Source of the DNA: Zoogloeaceae bacterium G21618-S1
GTDB taxonomy: Bacteria; Pseudomonadota; Gammaproteobacteria; Burkholderiales; Rhodocyclaceae
Length of the DNA: 64,000 nt
Reading direction: 5' to 3'
NCBI GenBank assembly: GCA_027214125.1
Contig: JAPWHF010000002.1
Span: 310,001-374,000, forward strand
The notes beneath the pieces are model-generated. The model was given only the letters and a program-made list of their open reading frames with translations, ran no database searches and was not told where the DNA came from. Numbering within the stretch: the stretch's first letter is position 1; each line of letters opens with the position of its first letter. Shown piece by piece: positions 1-8,314 of the stretch. A program made the translations under genes and the position numbers.

Positions 1-163
1 CCGCCCAACCGCCCTGCGCAAATGCTTTCGCCGCAGCGACAACCGTCGGCACCGACAGACCCGTCGCCGCCGCCACCTCGGCCAGGGTTCGCCCCTGTCG
101 GCGCAGCTCAACCGCCCGACGCCGAGCCTGGTTCAGCGCATCGCCGGTCAATCGCGGCGGCAT
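1..163 (-). CDS. Helix-turn-helix protein, 5' part only (transposase- or regulator-like)
   Basis: The reading frame starts at an ATG at 163 and runs leftwards off the window, leaving 54 codons. The visible N-terminus is rich in Arg and Ala and carries a helix-turn-helix segment at about residues 27-42 (TLAEVAAATGLSVPTV), following a basic helix (RRRAVELRRQG). This layout resembles the N-terminal HTH of IS630-type transposases and of small winged-helix proteins common in betaproteobacteria. The catalytic or C-terminal part lies outside the window, so function cannot be decided. No clear Shine-Dalgarno precedes the ATG. It is divergent from cysQ. The 140 nt between them (164-303) is AT-rich in its middle, with a short palindromic TTAA-ATAA-TTAA at 224-235, and must hold promoters for one or both genes. 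Confidence 0.5.
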   Translation of the reverse strand, partial: MPPRLTGDALNQARRRAVELRRQGRTLAEVAAATGLSVPTVVAAAKAFAQGGWA

Positions 164-303
164 GAATCATTCAATCGAAGTGGCATGGTGATATATTAAA
201 CATTTATTTGCTCGAACTCAGTGTTAAATAATTAACTGCAGCGTCGCCAACAGGGCGCTTCTGCATTAATCTGCCCCATCAACCCCGCCCACGGAGTCCC
301 GGA

Positions 304-1071
304 ATGCTTGATCGCCTCGCCCTGCTCGACCGCCTGATACCCATCGTCCGGGATGCCGGCGAGCTGATCATGACGATCTACGGTTCGGATTTCTCGGTGC
401 GCGGCAAAACCGATCAATCACCGGTCACCGAAGCCGATGAACGCGCCGAAGCCTTGATTCTGCCCGCCCTCGCCACACTGTTGCCCGACACGCCCATCGT
501 GGCCGAAGAAGCGGCCGCCGCGGGCGAGATTCCGAACGTCGGCGCACGTTTCTGGCTGGTCGACCCGCTCGACGGCACCAAGGAATTCATCAGCCGCAAC
601 GGCGAGTTCACGGTCAACATCGCCTTGATTGAAGACGGCCAGCCGACCGTCGGTGTCGTCTTGGCGCCTGCGCTGGACCGCCTGTTTGCCGGCGCGGTCG
701 GCCACGGCGCCTTCGTTGAAGACGCCGACGGACGCCGGCCGATCGCCGTCCGCAGCGTGCCGGCCGAAGGCCTCACCGTCGTCGCCAGCCGCTCACACGG
801 CGACGCGACAGCGCTCGACGCATTCCTCGCCGGACGCAAGGTCGCCGAACTGCGCGGGGCGGGCTCCTCGCTCAAGATCTGCCTGGTCGCTGCCGGCGAG
901 GCCGATCTCTACCCGCGCCTGGGCCGCACCATGGAATGGGACATCGCCGCCGGCCATGCGGTGCTGTCAGCGGCTGGCGGACGACTCACCCGCACCGACG
1001 ACGCACAGCTGACTTACGGCAAGCCCGACTTCGCCAATCCGCATTTTGTCGCCGCGGGCGCGGCCAACTGA
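304..1071 (+). CDS. cysQ: 3'(2'),5'-bisphosphate nucleotidase CysQ
   Basis: This enzyme hydrolyses 3'-phosphoadenosine 5'-phosphate (PAP) to AMP and phosphate, removing the inhibitory by-product of PAPS-dependent sulfate assimilation. It acts in the cytoplasm. The 255-residue protein has the Mg/Li-sensitive inositol-monophosphatase superfamily signatures: VAEE at residues 66-69, DPLDGTKEF at 87-95 and WDIAAGHA at 212-219, which supply the metal ligands. Length is normal for CysQ (about 245-270). A GGAG precedes the ATG by 7 nt. The downstream permease begins 18 nt after the stop, so the two are probably cotranscribed, which fits a sulfur-anion theme. An inositol monophosphatase (SuhB) is the main alternative, but the length and the LVDPLDGTKEF context favour CysQ. 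Confidence 0.93.
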   Translation: MLDRLALLDRLIPIVRDAGELIMTIYGSDFSVRGKTDQSPVTEADERAEALILPALATLLPDTPIVAEEAAAAGEIPNVGARFWLVDPLDGTKEFISRNGEFTVNIALIEDGQPTVGVVLAPALDRLFAGAVGHGAFVEDADGRRPIAVRSVPAEGLTVVASRSHGDATALDAFLAGRKVAELRGAGSSLKICLVAAGEADLYPRLGRTMEWDIAAGHAVLSAAGGRLTRTDDAQLTYGKPDFANPHFVAAGAAN

Positions 1072-1089
1072 CCGGCGCAACGCCCTTTC

Positions 1090-2823
1090 ATGACCGCCAC
1101 CTGGGTTCTGCTCTCACTTGCCCTGCTGGTCGCGCTGCTGGTGCATGGCCGCCTGTCTCCCGCACTGCTATTTTGTGGCTGGGCCGGTGGCTACCATCTG
1201 CTGGGCTTGATCAGCGAGCGAGAACTCCTTGAGAGCTACGCCAACCCCGGGCTGGCCGTATTGTTGCTGTTGCTGCTGATATCCCTGGTGTTGGAGCGTG
1301 CGCCGCTCATTGAGCGCTTCTCGGACACGCTCCTCAAGGGCGGCGAACGCCTCGCCACCTTCCGGATGTGCCTGGTCACCGCGGCCTGCTCTGCATTCCT
1401 CAACAACACCGCCGTGGTCAGCACCTTGCTGGGCACCATCACGCGCCAGCGCCACCACCCCGCTTCCCGTTTGCTGCTGCCACTGTCTTACGCCGCCGTG
1501 CTGGGCGGCATCACTACTTTGGTAGGCACCTCCACCAACCTGGTCGTCAACTCCTTCGCCGAGCGCGCCGGCCTGCCATCGATTTCCATGTTCCAGATGA
1601 CCACGGTCGGCGTACCCGTGGCGCTGGCGTGCATTATCTGCCTGACGCTCGTCGCCCGCTGGTTGCCCGTGCGCACGGGCGACAACGGCGGCCCGCGCCA
1701 GGCCTACTTTCTGGAGGCCCGCCTGACAGCCGGCTCGCCACTCATCGATCGCAGCATCGAAGCAAACCGTCTGCGCAACCTTGACGGTCTGTTTCTGGTT
1801 GAAATCGTACGCGGCGGACGACTCATCTCCCCGGTATCGCCCGAAGAAATCCTGCATGCGGACGATGTGCTGATTTTCACCGGCGAAGTCGAGAAAATGC
1901 AGGTCATCGACCGCTTTCCCGGCTTGCAGGTGTTCGGCACGCGCGCCGACGATCTGCTGCGCTCCAACCTGGTCGAAGTGGTGATTTCCAGCGACTCGGA
2001 GCTCGCCAACCGCACCTTGCGCGAGGTGGACTTCCGCACCATGTTCGACGCGGGCGTGGTCGGCATCCGCCGCGGCGACAAACGCCTGACCGGACAGCTG
2101 GGCCGGATACCGCTCCGGGTCGGAGACGCCTTGCTATTGGCAGCTGGCGCCGATTTTGCCCAGCACCGCAATCTGGCACGCAACTTTCACCGTGTGGGCG
2201 GCGCCCCGCTACACCCCAAACTCACTCAGCCTCAAACCCGTTGGGTGGTCGGCGGATTCGCCAGCGTCATCATCGCCGCCGCGACCAACGTACTACCCCT
2301 GTTTGCCGGGCTGCTGCTCTTGCTTGCTGCGTTTCTGACCAGCGGCCTGCTCTCGATGGCCGAAATTCGCCGGCGCTTCCCGTTTGAGCTGATTCTGGTC
2401 ATCGGCGCCGCCCTGGCCATCGCGCGCGTGCTCGAATCCTCCGGCGGCGCGGCGATCATCTCGGACTTTGTCGCCCATCTCTTTGGCGATCTGGGCGTGT
2501 GGGGCGCGTTCATTGGCATCTACCTGATGACCGTCGTCCTCACCGAAGTGGTCACCAACAACGCCGCCGCCGCGCTGGCCTTCCCCATTGCGCTGTCGAC
2601 CGCCCACGCCTTCGGTGCCGACCCCACCCCGTTTGTGATGCTGGTGGCCTATGGCGCCAGCGCCGGCTTCCTGATCCCCTTCGGCTATCAAACCCACCTC
2701 ATGGTGTATTCGCCAGGACGCTACCGGGTGATGGACTTCGTGCGCACCGGCACACCGGTCGCACTGGTCTATGCAACGGTTGTACTGCTGCTGGTGCCGC
2801 GGGTGTTTCCGTTCTTTCCATAG
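1090..2823 (+). CDS. SLC13-family anion permease with internal RCK_C (TrkA-C) domains
   Basis: A 577-residue integral inner-membrane protein. The N-terminal transmembrane half (about residues 1-195) contains SAFLNNTAVV (101-110) and GTSTNLVV (146-153), and the C-terminal half (about 385-577) contains a second TNNAAAALAFP-like repeat. Such paired Asn/Thr hairpins are the substrate/Na-binding elements of the divalent anion:sodium symporter (SLC13/ArsB-like) fold. Between the halves, about residues 205-370, lie two cytoplasmic RCK_C-type modules, a ligand-binding domain shared with K+ channels and with SLC13 sulfate transporters such as algal SAC1. It follows cysQ by 18 nt, so sulfate or another sulfur oxyanion is the preferred substrate guess. 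Dicarboxylate or arsenite transport cannot be excluded from sequence alone. Confidence 0.85.
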   Translation: MTATWVLLSLALLVALLVHGRLSPALLFCGWAGGYHLLGLISERELLESYANPGLAVLLLLLLISLVLERAPLIERFSDTLLKGGERLATFRMCLVTAACSAFLNNTAVVSTLLGTITRQRHHPASRLLLPLSYAAVLGGITTLVGTSTNLVVNSFAERAGLPSISMFQMTTVGVPVALACIICLTLVARWLPVRTGDNGGPRQAYFLEARLTAGSPLIDRSIEANRLRNLDGLFLVEIVRGGRLISPVSPEEILHADDVLIFTGEVEKMQVIDRFPGLQVFGTRADDLLRSNLVEVVISSDSELANRTLREVDFRTMFDAGVVGIRRGDKRLTGQLGRIPLRVGDALLLAAGADFAQHRNLARNFHRVGGAPLHPKLTQPQTRWVVGGFASVIIAAATNVLPLFAGLLLLLAAFLTSGLLSMAEIRRRFPFELILVIGAALAIARVLESSGGAAIISDFVAHLFGDLGVWGAFIGIYLMTVVLTEVVTNNAAAALAFPIALSTAHAFGADPTPFVMLVAYGASAGFLIPFGYQTHLMVYSPGRYRVMDFVRTGTPVALVYATVVLLLVPRVFPFFP

Positions 2824-2928
2824 TTCGCAGCTGACGAATAAAAGCCTCGGCAATCGGACATTTGTCGCAGCCCATAGAAAACACGTGGTATAGACTGCCA
2901 GCCAACACCAACGGACCAGAGGGTTTCA

Positions 2929-3708
2929 ATGAGCATACTGCTTCTCGCACTTACAAACATCGCGATGTTGGCCGCGCTGGCACTCATCTTCCACAAGGTG
3001 CGGCGGCTGCACATCGCCATGTTTGAAGCATCGGACAAGCTGAATGATATTCACCACGAGTCGCGCGAACTGTACGGTCAAATTCAAGCTTACGTGGATC
3101 TGGTTCGCCTGCTCCGGCTCGAAACACCCCTGCCTCGTCTGCGCGGCTGGGCAGCCTCACCCGACTTTCTGCTGCTGGTTGCAAAACACGCACTGCGTTC
3201 GAAGCCAAGCACAATCTTTGAGTGCAGCTCCGGAGCATCGACGGTCGTCTTGGCGCGATGCGCCCAACTCAATGGGGTAGGCCATGTCTATAGCCTTGAA
3301 CACGACCCACGCTTTGCCGACATTACCCGGCAAAATTTGGCCGATGCCGGCGTCGCCGAATGGGCTACCGTGATTGATGCCCCCCTAACACCAGAGCCCA
3401 TATCGGGAGGCCAGCTTTGGTACGCCACATCGGCCATTCCCAACATAAATGATATCGACATGCTGGTGATCGACGGTCCGCCCGAATCCACCGCTCCGCT
3501 CGCACGCTTCCCGGCCTTGCCTGCGCTGGCCCCACGGTTCGCCGCGCGGTGCGACATCTTCGCCGATGATGCCGACCGCCCTGCAGAGCAAGCCATGATC
3601 GAACGCTGGAAAAAAGATGATGGCGAGACACTCGACATTGAGACCACGTTCATCCCGGCGGAGAAAGGATGCGCCCACTTGGTCGTCCGTCGGCGTGACA
3701 CGGCCTGA
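2929..3708 (+). CDS. Membrane-anchored class I SAM-dependent methyltransferase
   Basis: The 259-residue product has one N-terminal transmembrane helix (residues 2-21), a short polar helix, and a Rossmann methyltransferase domain. The glycine-rich SAM-binding motif I is FECSSGAST (97-105), the acidic residue ending strand 2 is in YSLEHD (121-126), and IDGPPE (181-186) is the strand-4/5 motif typical of the Methyltransf_24 group that often sits in polysaccharide clusters. The start is supported by GAGGG five bases before the ATG. It heads the plus-strand cassette and is followed 48 nt later by the flippase, so methylation of a glycan or lipid-linked precursor at the inner membrane is inferred. 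The acceptor is unknown. Confidence 0.75.
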   Translation: MSILLLALTNIAMLAALALIFHKVRRLHIAMFEASDKLNDIHHESRELYGQIQAYVDLVRLLRLETPLPRLRGWAASPDFLLLVAKHALRSKPSTIFECSSGASTVVLARCAQLNGVGHVYSLEHDPRFADITRQNLADAGVAEWATVIDAPLTPEPISGGQLWYATSAIPNINDIDMLVIDGPPESTAPLARFPALPALAPRFAARCDIFADDADRPAEQAMIERWKKDDGETLDIETTFIPAEKGCAHLVVRRRDTA

Positions 3709-3756
3709 TCCCGTGAAAACCGGCACCCACTCCCGGCCAACTCAAGCGCGCGCCAA

Positions 3757-5265
3757 ATGAGCGGCATCCGGATTTCACTGCTTATCTCACTTTCCGAGAG
3801 CTATCTGCTCGCGGCAATTGCGCTGGCATCGTCGATGCTAGTCGCACGTATCCTCACACCCGAGGAGATCGGCATCTATTCGGTCAGCGTCGCGGTGCTC
3901 GCTGTCGCCCAGGTCCTGCGCGACTTCGGTATCGGCAGCTTTATCGTGCAGGCCCGACAACTGACCGACGACATCATCCGCACCGCCTTCGGGCTATCGC
4001 TGGTGGTTGGCATCACGCTGTTCGCGCTCGTCTTCCTTGCCGCCCCGCACGCGGCAACCTTCTACGACGAACCCCGCCTGTATGGCACACTGGTCATCAG
4101 CGCGATCAACTTCCTCATCCTGCCGTTCTGCAGCATCTCGATGTCAATCCTGAAACGCGAGATGCAGTTCAAGCGGATTGCACTGATCAACGTCACCGCG
4201 GCCATCTGCACCGCATTGGTCGTCGTCGGGGCCGGAATGCTTGATGCCGGCCCGAAGAGCATGGCCATCGGCGCTGTCGCCAACTCGATCATCACCGCAC
4301 TGGGCACCTGGCTCGCACGCGCAGACCATCGCTTCCTCGCACCTGGGTTCAGCGAATGGCGCAGTCTGGTGCGCTTCGGCGGTCAAGCGGCAGCGGCGTC
4401 GACGATCACATCGATCGCGCTCAGCGCTAACGATTTGATCGTCGGCAAGGTGCTCGGCTTCGGTCCGGTCGCGCTCATCAGCCGCGCTCAAGGGTTGATG
4501 AACCTGTTTCATCGCGACCTGATGAACGCCATCCGCAATGTCGCCTATCCCGCATTCGCCCGGGCAAAACGCGACGGCGAAGCGGCGCAGCTCGAGGCGC
4601 GCTACAACTACAGCGTCACCAACCTCAGCGCATTTGCCTGGCCCTTTTATGGGCTGCTCGCCATTTTTCCACTCGAAATTCTTCGCCTGCTATTTGGTGC
4701 CCAGTGGGACGCAGCCGCTCCCATGGTAGCTATCTTCGCCGCAGCGGGCGCAATCAGCGCCACCATGAATCTGACCCAACCGCTCATGATTGCCATCGGC
4801 CGTATTGATCTCGTCACACGTGCCGAGTTCATCGTACAACCGGCGCGCATCGCCGCGATCGCCTTCGCCGCGATCTGGTTCAAGTCAGCCTTCGCCTGTG
4901 CCGTTGCCTACCTGCTCATCATTGCCTGTGCCGTACCGGTATTCTATCGAGCCAAAGAGCATGCACTGCCCACCAACTTCAGCCAGCTGCTGCGCGGCCT
5001 GTTGATCAGCGCAGCCGTCACGGCGATAGCCCTTTTGCCGGCACTGGCGGCAATCGCCTTGATGAGAACCGGCGCAGCAACCGCACTGCCCCTTTTCCCG
5101 TTCCTGGTCACGATTGGTCTGTGCGCGGTAGCTTGGCTCTGCGCCATACATCTGTTGTCGCATCCCATATCGCGCGATTCGGGATACGTCCAGATCCAGT
5201 CCGCGATATTCGGGCGTGTCGCATCGCGCTTGAAAACATCTGCCGTTGAAGAAAACCACCAATGA
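3757..5265 (+). CDS. Wzx-like polysaccharide flippase (lipopolysaccharide biosynthesis protein)
   Basis: A 502-residue, almost entirely hydrophobic protein with about 12-14 predicted transmembrane helices and the layout of the polysaccharide-synthesis/MATE-like (MOP) family. The N-terminal block carries GIGSFIVQ and a tyrosine/proline-rich loop (FYDEP), and GAQWDAAAP lies in the second half, as in many O-antigen and EPS translocases. It would flip undecaprenyl-linked oligosaccharide across the inner membrane. It overlaps the next glycosyltransferase by 4 nt (ATGA at 5262-5265), showing translational coupling. It is the only flippase candidate in the window, so it may serve the exosortase-associated polysaccharide encoded on the other strand. 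The assignment to MOP is firm; the substrate is not. Confidence 0.85.
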   Translation: MSGIRISLLISLSESYLLAAIALASSMLVARILTPEEIGIYSVSVAVLAVAQVLRDFGIGSFIVQARQLTDDIIRTAFGLSLVVGITLFALVFLAAPHAATFYDEPRLYGTLVISAINFLILPFCSISMSILKREMQFKRIALINVTAAICTALVVVGAGMLDAGPKSMAIGAVANSIITALGTWLARADHRFLAPGFSEWRSLVRFGGQAAAASTITSIALSANDLIVGKVLGFGPVALISRAQGLMNLFHRDLMNAIRNVAYPAFARAKRDGEAAQLEARYNYSVTNLSAFAWPFYGLLAIFPLEILRLLFGAQWDAAAPMVAIFAAAGAISATMNLTQPLMIAIGRIDLVTRAEFIVQPARIAAIAFAAIWFKSAFACAVAYLLIIACAVPVFYRAKEHALPTNFSQLLRGLLISAAVTAIALLPALAAIALMRTGAATALPLFPFLVTIGLCAVAWLCAIHLLSHPISRDSGYVQIQSAIFGRVASRLKTSAVEENHQ

Positions 5266-6371
5266 GAATCCTGTTCTGCACGACAAGAGGCTACTTGCCA
5301 CAATGTGTTGGCGGATCCGAGTGGTCGACCCATATGCTCTGCCAAGGTCTCTCGCGCAAGGGGCACCCGGTCGCCGTGTTGAGTGATCTGCACAACAACG
5401 GACTGCTAGCGCTCAGAAATCGGATCACGCGTAAACTAACCGGCAACCCCTTTCCCGTCGATCACGCTATGGGTTACCCAGTCTACCGCGGGTGGGGCTC
5501 GACTCTGGGCATCACAGCAATCGCAGATCGCTTCAGACCCGACGTAATCGTCGTCGTGGGTACCGCACCTGGCCCCGTTGACCTAGCACTTTCGGCCATC
5601 AAAACTGGCATCCCGGTCGCCTACCAGTTGCGTGACGTTGAGTTTCACCTGCACGGCGACCGATTCCTCGAGTTGCCCAACGTACGATTCATCGCCAATT
5701 CGGATTTCACTGCAAACCGCTTCCGGGAGTATTGCGACCTTCCGGCTGAAGTCGTTCTGCCACCGGTAGAGCCCGAAAAGTGCCGTGTCAACCAGCCCGG
5801 GAACAGCGTGCTCATGATCAACCCAGACCCCAAGAAGGGTGGGGAAATTGCGGTCACGCTAGCCGAGCACCGCCCCGACATTCCATTCATTTTTCAGGAG
5901 TCTTGGCAAGATAACGCCCGGTTGAACGCACTGAAGGCACGCGCCATGTCTTGCTCAAACATCAAGTGGCGCTCACCGGTCATGGACATTCGGCGCGCCT
6001 TCGCCGACACCCGGCTCCTGCTGGCGCCTTCGCAATGGGCAGAGGCTTGGGGGCGGGTCGCCACTGAAGCGCAGGTCAGCGGTATTCCCGTTCTTGCATC
6101 GGCCATCGGTGGGTTATCACAGGCGGTCGGGCCGGGCGGGATTCTTCTCGCACCAAATGCCGGCATTGAAGCGTGGCTCGCCGCCCTCGACAGTATTTGG
6201 TACGACGACGACCATTGGCACGCGCTGTCTACGCAAGCACGTGAGTATGCCGCGCGAGACGAGATTCAACCCGAGCGTCAAATCGACAAGATGATTTCGA
6301 TATTAGAGGACTGTATTCGATGCCGGATTGACCACCCGAAGCCCGAACACCTTCGCTCTCGGCAATCTTAA
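5262..6371 (+). CDS. Glycosyltransferase, GT4-like (GT-B fold)
   Basis: The 369-residue protein begins with a typical GT-B N-terminal strand followed by a glycine-rich loop (MRILFCTTRGYLPQCVGGSE) and ends with the GT4 donor-binding region. There APSQWAEAWGRVATEAQ contains the conserved Glu-x7-Glu-like spacing (here EAWGRVATE), followed by a glycine turn (ASAIGGLSQAVG). It probably transfers a nucleotide-activated sugar to a lipid-linked acceptor on the cytoplasmic face. It starts inside the stop codon of the flippase gene and ends 8 nt before the GT2, so it is part of the same cassette. Base composition looks less GC-rich than the flanking housekeeping genes, as is common in strain-variable glycan loci. 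Donor and linkage are unknown. Confidence 0.85.
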   Translation: MRILFCTTRGYLPQCVGGSEWSTHMLCQGLSRKGHPVAVLSDLHNNGLLALRNRITRKLTGNPFPVDHAMGYPVYRGWGSTLGITAIADRFRPDVIVVVGTAPGPVDLALSAIKTGIPVAYQLRDVEFHLHGDRFLELPNVRFIANSDFTANRFREYCDLPAEVVLPPVEPEKCRVNQPGNSVLMINPDPKKGGEIAVTLAEHRPDIPFIFQESWQDNARLNALKARAMSCSNIKWRSPVMDIRRAFADTRLLLAPSQWAEAWGRVATEAQVSGIPVLASAIGGLSQAVGPGGILLAPNAGIEAWLAALDSIWYDDDHWHALSTQAREYAARDEIQPERQIDKMISILEDCIRCRIDHPKPEHLRSRQS

Positions 6372-6379
6372 AGCCAACC

Positions 6380-7333
6380 GTGACTCGCTTTTCCGTCGCC
6401 ATCCCAAGCTACAACAGTGCCGATTTCCTCGGCGAAACACTGGAAAGCATCCTGAGCCAGACCGTCGTGCCGGCCGAGGTCGTCGTCGTCGATGACGGCT
6501 CGACCGACGGCACCGCTGCCGTGCTGGCCAGCTTTGCCTCACGCGTCACATCGATCCGCATAGATAACAGCGGCCCCGGTTTTGCGCGCAAAGCAGCGAT
6601 CGAGCGTTGCACCTCGGAGTGGATCGCCCTGTGCGACAGCGACGATGTATGGCTTGCGAATCACCTCGAACGTAAGGCCCGGATCATCCATAACGCCCCC
6701 GAGATCGAACTGGTTTTTTCTAACTTCGACAGTTTCGGCCCCGGCGCACTCGACTCACATACGCTGGTGGATGAGGCACCGTCGGGGTGGCTCGATGCAT
6801 ACTGCGTGCCCAACGGCCCGGACGCGTGCTATCGGCTTGAAGACGCCTTTCGGGGCCTGCTGTATTTCAATATTGCCTATACGAGCGGAATGGTCTTCAA
6901 TCGGCAGCTTTATACGCGCTCGGGCGGTATTCGCGCTCACGTCAGTCGCTGGCAGGCCGAAGATGCTGAGTTCACCCGGCGACTTGCGCTGGCCGCTGGC
7001 GAGCACGGCGCCTTCGACACCACCATTACCTGGCGATACCGTCGGCACGACAAGAATTATTCGACACAACACGAATACAGCAACATCGAAGCGGGTACTC
7101 GCATTCTGGAATACCTGCTTGGTAACGATGATATTCCTCGACATTACGGCGCTGAAGTACTGCGCGAAATCATCGCCCGACGCCGCAACAGTTTCATGAG
7201 TGCGTACTGGGCGGGCGCCGATCGCGATGCGCTGGCGATATTCCGGCGGCTACCACTCCGACAACAGTCGGTTGGCCTGATACTGCGCGCATGTCACAGC
7301 CTGCTGCGCCGAACTTTAGACCATACGTCCTGA
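6380..7333 (+). CDS. Family 2 glycosyltransferase (GTG start)
   Basis: A 317-residue GT-A enzyme. The N-terminal nucleotide-sugar binding segment reads VAIPSYN (6-12), the DDGSTDGT motif is at 38-45 and the metal-binding CDSDD at 85-89. The C-terminal half is variable, as expected for acceptor binding. The start is a GTG at 6380, 8 nt after the preceding stop; no in-frame ATG fits the conserved beginning. It is the last gene of the plus-strand cassette. Its TGA stop (7331-7333) directly abuts the TAA stop of the convergent deacetylase, with no spacer. Sugar specificity cannot be read from sequence. Confidence 0.88.
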   Translation: MTRFSVAIPSYNSADFLGETLESILSQTVVPAEVVVVDDGSTDGTAAVLASFASRVTSIRIDNSGPGFARKAAIERCTSEWIALCDSDDVWLANHLERKARIIHNAPEIELVFSNFDSFGPGALDSHTLVDEAPSGWLDAYCVPNGPDACYRLEDAFRGLLYFNIAYTSGMVFNRQLYTRSGGIRAHVSRWQAEDAEFTRRLALAAGEHGAFDTTITWRYRRHDKNYSTQHEYSNIEAGTRILEYLLGNDDIPRHYGAEVLREIIARRRNSFMSAYWAGADRDALAIFRRLPLRQQSVGLILRACHSLLRRTLDHTS

Positions 7334-8284
7334 TTATTGCTTTGAAATATAGTTTGAAAGCAACCTAGCAGAATACCGTAAACGGGTCCGATCCCACGGC
7401 GTGAATCGCCGCAATTCGTAGACACTGCTGGAATACCTGTTTGCACCCCAAGCGGTAGACAGCGCTCCATCAAACCCAAGTGACTCTACCATTTCGACAT
7501 GTTCAGGCAGGTAGTCAATTCCTGGCTTACCGTTTGGATATGCAAATAGTCCGACGCGCTCTCCAAGAATCTCTTCTAGCGTGTCACGACCATCAGCAAT
7601 TTCGCTTCTTGCGCTATTGAGCTGCAAGTTCGCAAGAATTGGATGACTCACCGTATGGGCACCTACGCCCATGTCAGCGCTACGAAGCTGACGCACTTGG
7701 GTAGTACTCAGCATAAGGTCTAGCGGAAGCCGTACACCGCACGCAGATGTAACTCTCTCGACAGCGTCTTCCCGCTCCGGCGCAGGAAGATGCTTGATAG
7801 CAGATATCAACACAGCCAGTGCAGAACGCTTTTCAGGAACAGTTGCAACAGGGATCGGTTTCTTACATCCTAGCCACGAGCAATCCAGCTCGCTTGAGTT
7901 CGTTTGCCGGATTGATTCAATGATTCTGTCGTTCCACATCACCCCTCCATCGAGAAACCCCGTGGCGATGAAGAATGTCGCGGAAACGTCATGTTTTTTC
8001 AGAATTGGAACCGCGTTCGTAAGGTTATCTGCATACCCGTCATCAAAAGTAATGCAAGCCGCTCGCGGTGGTAACACACCGGATTTCAAGCCCGCAATGG
8101 CCTTTTCCAAGGGAATCACTTCAAACCAGGAAGCGATCCACTCTACTATTTGGTCAAAGCGAGCGCAGTCGACCTCATCCGGGAAGAGAGGATCAGGCTC
8201 TGACAGAACACGGTGGAATATCAAGATGGTCAGGCGAGGCCCATATACCGCACTGACCATCCGTAGTGCGCCACGCATCAGCAT
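7334..8284 (-). CDS. Polysaccharide deacetylase family protein (NodB-like)
   Basis: A 316-residue carbohydrate esterase-4 type protein. The NodB homology domain shows TFDDGYADN at residues 79-87 (catalytic base and first metal-binding Asp) and GAHTVSHP at about 207-214 (metal-binding His-x3-His). Such enzymes remove N-acetyl groups from GlcNAc-containing polymers. No export signal is obvious, although the N-terminus is mildly hydrophobic. It differs from the XrtA-type deacetylase at 20394-21227, which has a different N-terminus and C-terminal extension. It is the last gene of the minus-strand EPS locus, 30 nt after the O-ligase-like gene. By eye its base composition is closer to balanced than its neighbours, suggesting separate acquisition. 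Confidence 0.87.
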   Translation of the reverse strand: MLMRGALRMVSAVYGPRLTILIFHRVLSEPDPLFPDEVDCARFDQIVEWIASWFEVIPLEKAIAGLKSGVLPPRAACITFDDGYADNLTNAVPILKKHDVSATFFIATGFLDGGVMWNDRIIESIRQTNSSELDCSWLGCKKPIPVATVPEKRSALAVLISAIKHLPAPEREDAVERVTSACGVRLPLDLMLSTTQVRQLRSADMGVGAHTVSHPILANLQLNSARSEIADGRDTLEEILGERVGLFAYPNGKPGIDYLPEHVEMVESLGFDGALSTAWGANRYSSSVYELRRFTPWDRTRLRYSARLLSNYISKQ

Positions 8285-8314
8285 TGTCTTTCCTGTGAAC
8301 GTACGGCGCGAAAC

